Source of the DNA: Macrocystis pyrifera
Taxonomy: Eukaryota; Sar; Phaeophyceae; Laminariales; Laminariaceae
Direction of reading: 5' to 3'
Length of the DNA: 64,000 nucleotides
NCBI GenBank assembly: GCA_031763025.1
Contig: JASSKH010000003.1
Coordinates: 2,636,001-2,700,000, forward strand
How positions within the stretch are numbered: the first letter of the stretch is position 1; the number at the start of each line of letters is the position of its first letter. A program made the position numbers and the translations under genes. Positions 35,253 to 47,983 of the stretch are shown here, piece by piece. Under the pieces are notes generated by a model, which was not told the origin of the DNA, made no database searches, and worked only from the letters and a program-made list of their open reading frames with translations.

Positions 35253-36064
35253 ACACACTCAACAATCATGACCAACGATGTTGCTCTTCCGTGCTACGGC
35301 ACTGCCGTGCGTCTGCGACTGCCTCTACGGTCTTGTACTCGTGGGTGGTAAATACAGTACTTGTACGGCTTCTTGCACAAGACATGGGCATGTTGCCTAC
35401 GATGTTCGCTACATGCGGGGCAGCTGAGCAGCAGTACTGCATTTGACTTCGAATACAGGGCTCTGAAATGTTGGACTACTCTGTCTGCCGCATACCGCGA
35501 ACCATGTCATGTTGAAGGCTTTTCGCCATGCGGGGTGAAACGGGTACGTATTGTACGTAACGTACACTCAAAAACAACTGACAACAAAACGCCGACGGCT
35601 CTTCCCAAGAGGACATTTACAGGAAGAAGACGCACTAGAGCTGAGCAAAAAACAGTTCAGAGTGCTGGTTCAGAGTGCTCGCCAAACCCTGCAGGTTGAT
35701 TCGGAAGCGCAGCAGGTGCCTGGTATCGTAGCAGTATAATCTGGAAGCATCTAAATTCTAGACGAGGAGGCACGATTAGCTCGAAACGCAAATATACACG
35801 TGTATTGCGCGTTGATAAGCTTGCGAAGTGTCTACAGCACATCTTTCTGCACCCACCTGTCAAAGGAGTCAGTCAGCAGGTGCCAATTTGCCTCGTACAA
35901 GCAGCCAAGCGATTAGTCCTCCAGTCACCGCAAACCCGCTTGTATTACTCCGACTGCTTTGCTGTGGGCACTCTGTCTGGCCGCTTGGCTGTAACGAAAC
36001 CAAGGAGTTGCATCGGTGAGGCGTCGCCTGAAAAAACGTTTATTTGATTTGTGTCCCCTCCTCA

Positions 36065-36347
36065 ATGTCTCGGGGCAGAAAAATCAAAATGGCGCTGCCT
36101 GTTAAGCTCCAGGCCGACATTCTCTCTTGGATAGGCGATGATGCGAGCGAACCCTCGGAGCCAGCACTATCGCTTCCAAGTTTTATTGGAGAGGGAGAGG
36201 CCGAGACGCGACAGCAAGCCACAAATCCGTCCCTCAATCCTGCGGATCTGTTCTCCCTGAGCAATGCTGGTGCTGCAGCGGGATCGCCTGCCGTCGTTGT
36301 CAAGGATGGGTTCCTTGGGCGAGCACAGGCCTTGCGAGCTTATGAGG
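36065..36347 (+). CDS. phyA: PhyA-like exon 1 (start codon)
   Basis: The first ATG after an in-frame stop is at 36065; another at 36089 gives MALPVKLQ. The exon ends in the typical P4H entry segment AVVVKDGFLGRAQALRAYE. The donor GAGG|GTGCGT leaves one base, which combines with CC of exon 2 to make an alanine codon. That phase match across a 10.2-kb intron, plus the family-like continuation (AYE-A-ALKVEEGG), is the reason I join them. Confidence 0.72.
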
Positions 36348-39300
36348 GTGCGTGCTGGTTCTCCGTTTATGTTTTGGCCTCATGGCGGGTCGTTTTCTTT
36401 GTGTTTGGGCCCTTGAATGGCTCGCCGGTAGGAAGGCGGTCGGATGTCGGCTGTCGGCTGGCAGTTGAGTGAAAGTGCGGCGGGATTACAACACTGAACA
36501 GGAGCTGCTTTAACTTTGCTTGGCGCAGTGGGTGCCGTTTCCGTGTTGCTTAATTGTGGTTGCCAGTTGCCGTGCGTGCTTCTTGTTGCACCGTCTGCCT
36601 CCTAAACTTCGACCTTGTTTGCTGCCTGCTAAGTCTGCAGTTGCTGGCTGTTGAGTTTCCTTGTTTGCAGTGCTGTACGTACAGCAGTAGTAGTAGAATA
36701 CAACCTGTACGAGCGTAGCAGTACTTTTTGCTTTTTTTTTCATCACTTTCACTTTCCAGCTCAACCCCTTTACTTGAAAGTACTTGAAATTTCAGTGATT
36801 TGTCCCCACAACGGTTCTAAATCACTTTCACTTTCCAGCTTGACCTGGTAGGAGTTTTACCCTCAGAGATCTTCTGGACAAGCTGTGGTCACCTGGCGTC
36901 GTCCCCCCCCAGTACGTGCCTTTATCTTTATCGCGCAAAGGGTTCAGCATTCCCACTGCTCGTCGATCTTTCATCGAATTTTGCTCACTCACGCTTTCGC
37001 GCTTTCCGCTATTAATATTAATAATAATCATAATCAATTTTTACGCAAGAAAAAGTCCTTACGTACGAGTATACACGTATACACTCGATGAGATTTGAAC
37101 CCACGAAATTGATCTTTGAGTAGGCACGCGGACCACCTGCTAAGCCACCGGGGACGCCGGCTTACATGCTACCAGGTACGAAGTATTCGCAGTTGTTACT
37201 CACTCATAGACGTTACTATAGACTCTCCAGCAGAGCTTGCCATCTGCCTCCATAGCTACATAGACCATGCTACACGAGTACAGGTACGGTAGCTCTGTTG
37301 CTATTGCATTGCTCCAGTTGTGTGTATAAATAGCATTGGTGACGAAGCACCACGCGCACTCGCTCGGCGGGCGTCTTGGAGCTCAGAGATACGTGGTGTT
37401 GGTTTACTGCGGTGTGCCGATGTGTACACATGTACACGTGCGGGTGCAATCGTGGGACGGGACTCTGTGTTGCGCGGCCGTTTCAACAGTTCAACTCGTT
37501 TCCTGATTCTATATCATACGGAGCAGTTTTGAACGTACGTTGTGTTACCCCCCGACACCCTTTGCCGGTGGGACCAATTCTGCCAACAGAGTGTTTGTTT
37601 TTAAAGGATAAACTACTGAGCTACTCAGTCAGCGTTGACTGCAGTATGTTCCGCCACATTTTTAGGAACTTGGTCAGTGACCAACTCGAGCTTGGGCTCC
37701 GCTTCCTCCACGCGGTCACGGTAGTGCTCGACCTCTCCGTCACTCAGGACCAGGATCTTGATGTAGCCGCCTATCGCAGAAACCGCGGATGGATCCGGTG
37801 AAGATAACGACCACACCGCTGCCACGGACGCCCTCTCTTCGCCTCCTGTCGTCTCCGTTAGCCTTGGTACCCCTGCTATAGCCTTGCCCGAGTGTGCGCT
37901 CAATGCTGAACAGGAATAACGCAGGATGAAATCAGTAGACGTCAGACGTTTCCCCCTCGTTAGCTGCAGCTTTTGTGATTCCGGCAACAAATCGCGGGAC
38001 TATTACGGGGGATCATAGGAAATAGGACCAAGTTTTGTTAGTATAAATAGGTAAATATATAGGTTTTTATGTACACCATAGGTCCTATTAACTAGCGACC
38101 CCCGTAATAGTGAAACGCGTTTGACATTTCTGGTTTTATCGTGCTTTATTCCTCTTCTGCATAATAAGCGCACACCCGGGCAAGACTGTAGCTAGGGTAC
38201 CAAGGCTAACAGAGATGACAGGAGGCGAAGAGAGGGCGTCCGTGGCAGCGGTGTGGTGGCCATCTTCGCTGGTCCGTCCGCGGCTTCCGGTATAGGCGGT
38301 CACATACGCGTGCCACAACCGTATTGGTGTTGCGATTTTTGACCGCGGCACACAACTGCAGGAACTAATAGTGCTGTGTGTAACTCCGCACGAGTCTAAC
38401 AATGCTGCAGGGAGCGGTGGTTGACACTCACCAAATGTCAAGTCCCGCTAGTGAGGCGATGAGGGGTGGTTGGCCCAAGGTCTTGGTGCCGGTCTACAGG
38501 CTGTGCCGAACGCCATTATCGCCAACTTACCGACGAGGACGACTGCCTCGATGCACGACAGAATGGACCAGCATGAGAGTAGTTGCAGACGCTCCTGGTC
38601 CATATGGAAGGAGAGGTTGAGCACTACCGCGACCGCCCGGAGGAACGGAGCACAAGCTCGAGTTGACCACTGACCAAAATGGCAAAATGCCGCTGGACGC
38701 AGCCAGCCTGTTGTCAGCCTGTGTCCAGCCGCATGTTGCCCTCTTGGTCAGTGACAAACTCGAGCTTGTGCTCCACTTCCTCCGGGCGATCGCGGTAGTG
38801 CTCAGCTTCTCCTTCCTTTTTGGACCAGGAGCTTCTGCAACCGCTCGTGCTGGTCCGTTCTCTCGTGCATCACGGCAGTCTTCCTTGTCCCCGAACTGAC
38901 GACGATAACCTTCGGCAAAACCTGTAGACAAACACCAAGACCTTAGGCCTGTCGCCACTGATTCGTGTTGGGATTTTCGACCGCGGCACACAACTGCAGA
39001 AACAAGTGCTGTATGTACCTCCGCACGAGTCTACCAACGCTACAGGGGACGGTAGTGGACGCTAGAGGTGTACCCCCGGCGAGTACCCGTCACACACGGG
39101 TACTCGGAAAATTATGACAGTGAAACCCGAACCCGTCGCGGGGAACCCGGGTTTTCAGACAAAATCAAACGGGTTCAACGAGTACCCGAGTAACTCGGAC
39201 AACCCGTTTTCGTTTACGGTCATCACGAGGTACCACAAGCGGAGGACAGGGCGTGCTTTGGTTTGGTGTGGAAACGAGCAAGAAGTACAGTATAATAACA

Positions 39301-42300
39301 TAATAACCTCAACCGGCGATAACAGAGCGTTGGGTATTCAATCATTGGATATTTCAATAATTCAATCAGAATAACCAGACAACTAAATGCAATCAGCTTG
39401 CCTTGGTTTTTGTGTTTTACATGATATACTCTACAGAGTACCAGGTAGGTGGTACTGTTTTCCGCGGCTGCACAGCATGATGAGTACGTGTGCAAATGTA
39501 GAGACATGCTGTACGAGTAGTAGCGTGCGGCATACGCAGTCTATGGTTGTACGCGAAAAAGCAGATATCCACACTTACGCCCCTGAATTGAGCACGTTCA
39601 GGTATATAGCGGAAGACACATTGAACTGATTTGCGCCATAGTAGGTGGGGTCCCCACGTCTCTGTGTCGGGCAGGTGTGTCGGGCAGGTGTCATGGCTCG
39701 AGTAAAAGAAAGGCATGCCTATGTTGACCCAAAATATATTGAAGAGATCAACATGATAGGCACGTGCATAAAAAAAAAAGTGGAAATCTATATGGACAGG
39801 TCAGATACGCCGTTGTCTGTCAATGTGGAGGAAATCAAGTTTATAAGCCTTAAACTCGGGTAGCGTTTGTTACGTAACATTTTCAAAATACGTTTCCCTA
39901 CAATGGCGTCGACGGCAGGACACGAGATTATGAAGAGCGAGGTCCGTGGTTCAATTCTCGCCTTCAGGCCATCTCTTATGGCAAACTGGTTTTGGTTTCT
40001 GGAAATCGAGGTTTCAGCACCTTCGCAGGCGTGTTTGACCAGGGAAACGGGCGAGTCGGGCCCGCTTTTCTTCAAGTCCCACCAGCCATTTTGCGAGAGG
40101 CATGCAACGACATTTGCCGTTTCTTCAAGATAGCAGTTTGAAAATTTGTCGATCAACTCCAGTTTCCTCTATTCAGTTTCGGACGCGATTTATCTGATGC
40201 CATTTTTTCGGCTGAAACCTCGACATACATCTGAAAATGACTTGTTGATTTTCTTGTCTGAAGAACATCGTAAAAAATTCGAGCGACACCCCTGGATAAA
40301 AGAAAAACGGGTCTAGCTACCTCTCCCCAAAAGACTGCAAGTATTGTGAGAAGAGCGAGCCTGATTTGGTCGGACTCCGGGTCTAAAATACGTGAAAACA
40401 CGTATAAAACACAGTTTCGGATAAGTTTTTCGGTTTTCAAAACCCTCCCATAAGAGATGGCCTCAGCCCCAAACAAAAAGGAAAACAAGGGGAAAATATC
40501 TCATGTTTAAAAACCTGTAAAACTCACTCACTTAGAAAACACCCGGGAAGGAACGATGAGAGCAATGCGACCATTGCATACTGATTCCGGTACCGAAAAG
40601 TCGGAGGTAAAACTTGGATACTTAGAGTCTCATCGGGGTTCCTGACTTACTCGCAAGAAGAGATAAGTCAGGTTTAGTGACGGAGAATGAGGTGGAAATT
40701 GAGTTTGTAAGCCTTACACTCGGGTAACGTTTGTTACGTAACCTTTTTAGTCTACCTTTCCCTACGTCGATTTGAAAGGTTTCTAGACATATTGTGAGGC
40801 ATTCTAAACCGGGGAAATGTCACACATACGGGTACCCGAGTACTCAACCGTCGAGTACCCGGGTTTTGGTCAGAACCCGCGGGTTTCAAGCCCGGGTTTC
40901 AAGTCAGACCCGAGCCCGTCACGGGTTTTCCCCATCCTGATTGTACCCGCCGGGTACCCGGGTTTCGATTACCCGGGGTACACCTCTAGTGGACGCTCAC
41001 CGGATGGGGGGCCCGCTCGTGAGTGCGACGACCGGTGGCAGGCCCGAAGCCTTGGTGCTGGTCTACAGGCTGTGCCGAGCACCATCATCGCCAACCCACC
41101 GACGAGGACGACTGCCGCGATGCACGTCGGAAGGGACGAGCACGAGCAATTGCAGAAGCTCCTCGTCCAAACGGAAGGAGAGTTTGAGCACTACCGCAAC
41201 CGCATGGAGAAAGCGAAGCACAACCCCGAGTTGGTCACTGACCAAAATGCATAAACGTGACAGGATAGAGTCAGCCCTAGTCAGTCCTAACTGTGTCCAG
41301 CCGCATTTTGCCATTTTGGTCATTGGCCAACTCGAGTTTGTGCTTTGCTTCTTCCATGCGGTCGCGGCCATGCTCAACCTCCCGTTCCTTTTGGACCAGG
41401 AGCTTCTGCAACTGGTCGTGCTGGTCCGTTCTGTTGTGCATTGTGGCAGTCGTCCTCGTCGGCTGGTTGGCGACGATGGCGTTCGGCACAGCCCGTAAAT
41501 CAGCACCAAGACCTTGGCCCCGTCGCCACTCGAACATGGTGCGATTTGTGACCGCGGCACACAACTGCAGAAACAAGTGTTGTGTGTAACTCCGCACGAG
41601 TCTAACAATGCTGCAGGGGGCGGAGGTGGATGCTCAGCGGACGGAGAGCCCCGCTCGCTTGTCAAGTGTCTAGCCACAGTCTTGCATTTTGGTCAGTGTC
41701 CAACTCTAGCTTGTGCTCCGCTTCCTTCGGGCGGTCGCGGTAATGCTCAACCTCTCCATCCTTTTGGACCAAGAGTTTGTGCAACTTGTCGTACTGGTCC
41801 GTTCTCTCGACCTTAGTGGTAATCATCCTCGTCGTCAAGTTGGCGATGATGGCGTTCATCACAACCTGTAGACCAGCACCAAGACCTTGGGCCTGCCGCC
41901 CTTCGATCGTGTTGGGAGTTTTGACCGCGGCACACTGCTGCAGGAACAAGTGCTGTATGTATATCCGCAAGGGTCTACCAATGCTACATGGGACGTTAGT
42001 GGACACTCACCGGATGAGGATCCCCGCTTGTGAGGGCGACCACCGGTGGCAGACCCAGACCTTGGTGCTGGTCTACAGGTTGTGCCGAGCGCCATCATCG
42101 CCAACTCGCCGACGAGGACGACTGCCGCGATGCATGGAACGGACCAGGACGAGCAGTTGCAGAAGCTCCTCGTCCAAACGGAAGAAGTTGAGCACTACCG
42201 CGACCGCATGCAGGAATCGAAGCACAACCCCGAGTTGGTCACTGACCAAAATGCACGAATGCGACTGGACAGAGTCAGCCCTGACTGTGTCCAGCCGCAT

Positions 42301-45300
42301 TTTGTCATTGATCAGCTCGAGTTTGTGCTTTGCTTCTTCCATGCGGTCGCGGCCATGCTCAACCTCCCGTTCTTTTTGGACCTGGAGTTTCTGCAACTGG
42401 TCGTGCTGGTCCGCTTTGTCGCTCGTCGCGGCAGTCGTCCTCGTCGGCGAGTTGGCGACGATGGCGTTCGGCAAAACCTGTAGATCAGCACCAAGACCTT
42501 GGGCCTGTCACCACTCGATGGTGTTGGGATTTGTGACCGCGGCACACAATTGCAGAAACAAGTGCTGTGTGTAACTCCACACGAGTCTACCAACGCTACA
42601 AAGGACGGTAGTGGACGCTCAACGGTTAAGAAGCCCCACTCGTGAGGGCGACGACGGGTGGCAGGCCCAAGGCCTTGGTACTGGTCCACAGACTGTGCCG
42701 AGCGCCATCATCGCCCACTCGCCGACGAGGGCGACTGCCGCGATGCACGACGGAACGGACGAGCACGAGCAGTTGCAGAAACTCCTGGTCCAATCGGAAG
42801 GAGAAGTTGAGCACTACCGCGACCGCACGTAGAAAGCGAAGCACAACCTCGAGTTGGTCACTGACCAAAATGCACAAATGCGGTTGGACAGAGTCAGCCC
42901 TAGTCAGCCCTGACTGTGTGTAGCCGCATTTGTGCATTTTGGTCATTGGCCAACTCGAGTTTGTGCTTTGCTTCCTCCAGGCGGTGGCGGCAATGCTCAA
43001 CCTCTCGTTCCTTTTGGACCTGGAGCTTCTGCAACTGGTCGTGCTGATCTGCTTTGTTGCTCGTCGCGGCAGTCGTCCTCGTCGATGAGTTGGCGACGAT
43101 AGCGTTCGGCACAGCCCGTAGATCAGCACCAAGACCTTGGCCCTGCCGCCACTCGAATGTGGTGCGATTTGTGACCGCAGCACACAACTGCAGAAACAAA
43201 TGCTGTATGTAACTGCACGAGGTCAACAATGCTGCAGGGGATAGAGGTGGATACTCAACGGATGGAGAGCGCCGTTCGCTGATCAAGTGTCTAGCCGCAG
43301 TTTTGCATTTTGATCAGTGACCAGCTCGAGCTTGTGCTCCGCTTTCTCCGGGCGGACACGGTAGTGCCCAACCTCTCCTTGCTTTTGGACTGAGAGCTTC
43401 TGCAACTTATCGTACTGGTCCGTTCTCTCGACCATAGTGGCAATCGTTCTCGCCTGCTAGTTGGCGATTATGACGTCCGGCACAACCTGTAGACCAGCAC
43501 CAAAACCTTTGTCCTGCCGCCCTTCGATCGTGTTGGGAGTTTTGACCGCGGCGCACAACTGCAGAAACAAGTGGTGCGTGTAACTCCTCACGAGTCTAAC
43601 AATGCTGCACGGAGCGGAGGTCGACGCTCACCGGACAAGGAGCCCCACTCGTGAGGGCGACGACGGGTGGCAGGCCCAAGGCCTTGGTGCTGGTCTACAG
43701 GCTGTGCCGAGCGCCATCATCGCCAACTCGCCGACGAGGACGACTGCCGCGATGCACGACGGAACGGACCAGCTCGAGCGGTTGCAGAAGCTCCTCGTCC
43801 AAACGGAAGGAGAGTTTGAGCACTACCGCGACCGCATGCAGGAATCGAAGCACAAGCTCGAGCTGCCCACTGACCAAATTGGCAAACTGCGGCTGAACAC
43901 AGGCTGACAACAGGTTGACTGCGTCCAGTCGCAGTTTACCGTTTTAGTCAGTGACCAACTCGAGGTTGTGCTCCGCTTCCTCCGGGTGGTCGCGATAGTG
44001 TTCAACCTCTCGTTCTTTTTGGACCAGGAGTTACTGCAAGTACTCGTGCTGGTCCGTGCTGTCGTCGATCGCGGCAGTCGTCTTGTCGTCGGGTTGGCGA
44101 TGATGGCGTTCGGCATAGCCTGTAGATCAGCACCAAGGCATTGGGCCAGCCGCCCTTTGTCGCCCTCACTAGCGGGGCACCCCATCCGGTGAGCATCCAC
44201 CCCCGTCTCCTGCAGCATTAGACTCGTACGGAGCTACACACAGCACTTGTTTCCGCAGTTGTGTGTGTCAGTCGACAATCGCAACACGATCGCAGCTGTG
44301 GCACGCGGATGTGACCGCCTATCGCAGAAGCCGTGGACGTACCAGCGGAGATGACCGTCACACCGCTGCCACGGACGCACTCCCTTCGCCTCCTGTCGTG
44401 TTGGTAGGCCTCAGGCGAGATTGGTTTCTCGTCGTTTTATTGTCGGTCTCCCACCGAGTAGTCAGAGAGAGGTCCAGTGGGAAGCAGTATCCGACCACCG
44501 CTGGTGCACCAGGAAGAGATGCTGTATCACCATCGTCGGAATTTTCCGAAGATGGCGGCGGGAGCGGGAAGGGTGGCTCCATAGGTGAGCTGTTCTGTGA
44601 CGCACACAGGTCTGGGTGGTTGGTAAAATTTGACACAGCCAACTCCACTGCTTCGAGACCGCCATCAATAGAGACCCGTATTTGAGGTTGGGGCTGACGG
44701 GAACGAGTCCCGTTTGGCCCAGGGAGTGACGGCCTTGATTTACGAGAAGAAGCTGATGTCCTGGGTGTATCTGTCTTGAGCTAAACCCTACTACGGCAGA
44801 CGTATAGCCGCAGTCACCCCCGCCTTGTGTAGCGGCGGAGACGAACGTCGTTTTAAGGAAGCAGCGGCTGATATGTACTGCTGAACAGCAGTAGCTAAAA
44901 GCCCTACGGGGGAAGTAGAACCTTAGGCACCCCCGCCGTGTGGGGCGGGAGGGGGGGCTGTAAGTCGCTCGGCATTTGCCGTACGCATTTCATGACGGGG
45001 GGATGTGGTTGTGGATGCAGCAGATGAGGGGGTAATCGCGGAGCGAGGGGGTTCATGTTTGCACATTTCGCGAGAAGCCGCACGGCCGCCAGGCCGTATG
45101 CACACGGCCGTGAGGAGCGGTGGGGGACAGTCGTGCGGCATAGCCGCCCGCACTCTATTTCAAGGAGATTTGCGGTGCAGATAGCGGGCGTTAGGAATCG
45201 TAAGCTGTTTGCAACAATATTAATTACGAGGGGGAAACACGTCTGCATGCTAGCATTCCACGATTTCAACAGCAGGAGGTCATGAATAGAGAGCAGACGT

Positions 45301-47949
45301 GGCGATATCGCCAGCTGGAGCTTTTGTGGCTCCGGCAACAGATCGCGGACGAGGGGAAACCGTCTGACTTTCCTCTTGCGTTATTCCTGTTCTGCATGAC
45401 AAGCGCACTCCCCGGCAAGGCTATACCAAGGGTACCGAGGCTCAAGGAGACGACAGAAGGCGAAGATAGTGCGTCCGTGGCAGCGGTGGTGTGGTTCTCT
45501 TCTTCGCTGGTCCGGCCGCGGCTTCCACGATAGGCAGTTACATCTTAGTTTAGGAAGGATAAACCACTGAGGTGCTCACTCAGCGCTGAGCTCATTGGTT
45601 ATCCTATATCAACGAAGGAAATGGCTCCAGGGTTGGAATCCTACCAAAATAGTTTTTTCCTGGAGAAAGTAGTATAATTGGGGGAGAACCACGATAAAAG
45701 AACACCCGACCAGAGAGGATCGGAAGTGGAGTGTACCACTATGAAATAACGCACGTCGGAGTCGACCACTTCAATGAAAAGACGGGCGCTGATTAGGGGC
45801 TTGACCAACCCCGTATAATGTTATCGATGGGACGGAGAATTGATTGAGCCGAGATGCACTTCTTTTCTTTGTTACTAAAGGATAAACCACTGAGCTGCTA
45901 AGTCAACACTGAGTAGCTCAGTGGTGTATCCGATGTAAACGAAGAACATAAGTCCAGGTTAGAATCTTACCGAAGTCGTTTTTTTTTTCCCGGAGAGAGG
46001 AAAGAAAAGTGGAGAAAACCACGATAAAATAAATTCGACCAGAGAATGACTATATAACGAGAAAAAATAGGCGCTGACTAGGGGCTTTGTCAACCGGGGA
46101 AGATGTTATCGGTGGGAGGATTATTGAGCCCACAGCATGTTGTGCTTATTTCGTTTGTTGATAAAGAATAAACCACTGATCTACACAGTCAGCTTGTTTT
46201 TTTACGAACACGGAGGAGCAGCAGTGTTTGGTTACTACAATACTCCGCTTGACACACAAAAACAGTGGCGTACGAGGCGGGCACCGTCTCGCGAGCAGTC
46301 AGGTTTTTGCGAACGTCTCCGGACTAAACTAACCTTTGTGCTTGAGATGGACACTTGCTCTTGCTAGGAAGTCGCCGTGGGTGCCATTACCATTGAGCCT
46401 GCTTGCCCCCCATGGATTAACTTTTCCGACAACAGCAGCAGTGACAGCAGTTTCGCGCCAATAACAAGGACTCATGAAATGATTTCATACGCATCACCAT
46501 CTCGTTTGACGTCCTCGGCGCCTCCCCAACAAAGCCGCCCTCAAGGTCGAGGAGGGCGGCGACATGATGCCTGCCCGCATGGGGAAAGGTAACCGGCTGT
46601 GGCAGGGGAAGCAGAGCAGGGGCGATAGCATCCTGTGGATCACACAGGGACTGCGGGCGGCGGGAGAGCTACCAGAGGTGACGAGTCTGACGGCGCGGAA
46701 GTTGCTTGTGGAAAATAACGGAGCCCTTTATTAGTAGAGCAATTTTATATGATAGCCTGTGGATGGCACAGGGACTACGAGTATGGGCGGCGGGAGGGCT
46801 GCCAGAGGGGAAGCCGTGATCACAGAACGTATGACGGCCTGGAGAGGCGTGTGGTCCACCATACGGGCACACGGGGTAGCCACTCTCATCGGTACTACGC
46901 TATCTCCATGAAAGTGCAACAAACGCGCCGTACAACCCCAATGCCCGAAATTCCCTTGTATCGAAACGGGTTACGAGCGGTGTGCAAGCGTTCCTGGCGT
47001 GGAACATCCAGGTGTCGGCCGCGTCGATGTCCCGACAAGTGGTTACCCGTGTGCCGATGCTCATGCGAGGACCGAAGGGATGCTAAACAACAATCGACGG
47101 CTGAGGGCGGCTCGGTGGGCTTTCTGTCGTGGGCTCTCCATTTCTTGTCCACTGCTTGTGTTTGGAACAGGCGGTTGGCTCAGTGTCTATGTTGTTGGTT
47201 CGACATCATTTTTCTCCGTCCTTTACGAGATTCATTTTTCCCCACCTTGGTAGTGGCGCGCTGAACGCTGCGCGACATGCTGAAGAGGCAGAGCTGTCGA
47301 ACAGTGTTGGCTAACAAGAGCCGTCGCTGAACCTGTTCTCTTGCAGGAGCAGTGGAGTGCGGGCACTCGCTCATTTTGACATCAAGGCTTTCGGTGCACT
47401 TTTCCTGTACACAGCGAAACTAGAAACCTACCAGGTATCGATTGGCCACCCGCGGTTGTTCAGCGGGGAATTCCAGGTTCCAGAATCGTCCCCTCGGACG
47501 CCTACATGCGATAAGCAGAAAGAAGCAACAGTATCAGTAGTAGGTAGGGCCCGTTCTTTTGAGATGTTGTCGACCATCCACCCTTGTGGTCTCTCTCTCT
47601 CTCTCGGCAAGTGCGTTCAATTCGCCCCGAAAGCGCATGCCAACCTCGAATACAACTCCCCCTGGTAGCTTCCCTATATTCCATATTCCCGCCCTAATGT
47701 TGTCGCTCAGGCGCTGGAAGACCTACTGGTTCGTATGGCCGACTTGAAAGGTGCGCTTAACAGTGGAGTCGGGGGCGACGATATCGTCCCTTCTTCAGGT
47801 CTCGGCCTGGTGAACACCACCTCTGTGCAGCTGGCTAGATACCCGGGGGATGGGCGGGGCTACGTCCGCCACCGAGATACCCCGGAAACGGCGCAAGAAA
47901 GCGAGGAAGCAGAGCGGAAGGTACCACTGCACACCTCCACCCCCAAGTT

Positions 47950-47983
<34 letters not shown>

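Larger units (their letters stand above)
37660..44215. repeat. Array of ~13 alternately oriented coiled-coil-coding modules
   Basis: A module of 250-350 bp recurs with orientations, left to right: - (partial, 37660), + 38462, - 38715, [hAT insert], + 41000, - 41283, - 41670, + 42030, - 42285, + 42640, - 42915, - 43285, + 43640, - 43915. Each copy is open for about 70-100 codons in the same frame and reads LGAGLQAVPNAIIANSPTRT, then an acidic/basic heptad stretch such as QKLLVQTEGEFEHYRDRM and KHKLELVTDQNAKMRLDT. I do not recognise the family. Flanking modules (38140-38400 reversed, 44263-44420 forward) are also inverted copies, so the whole block is roughly palindromic. It lies in intron 1 of the PhyA-like gene. 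Confidence 0.85.

Noticed and set aside
39935..39970. A B-box-like GGTTCAATTCTCGCC inside the hAT-like element as a tRNA or SINE
   Set aside because: There is no matching A box at the right distance and no cloverleaf arms.
40153..40488. Open frames inside the hAT-like element as a transposase
   Set aside because: No hAT catalytic or dimerisation motif could be recognised; the frames are short and unlike known proteins.
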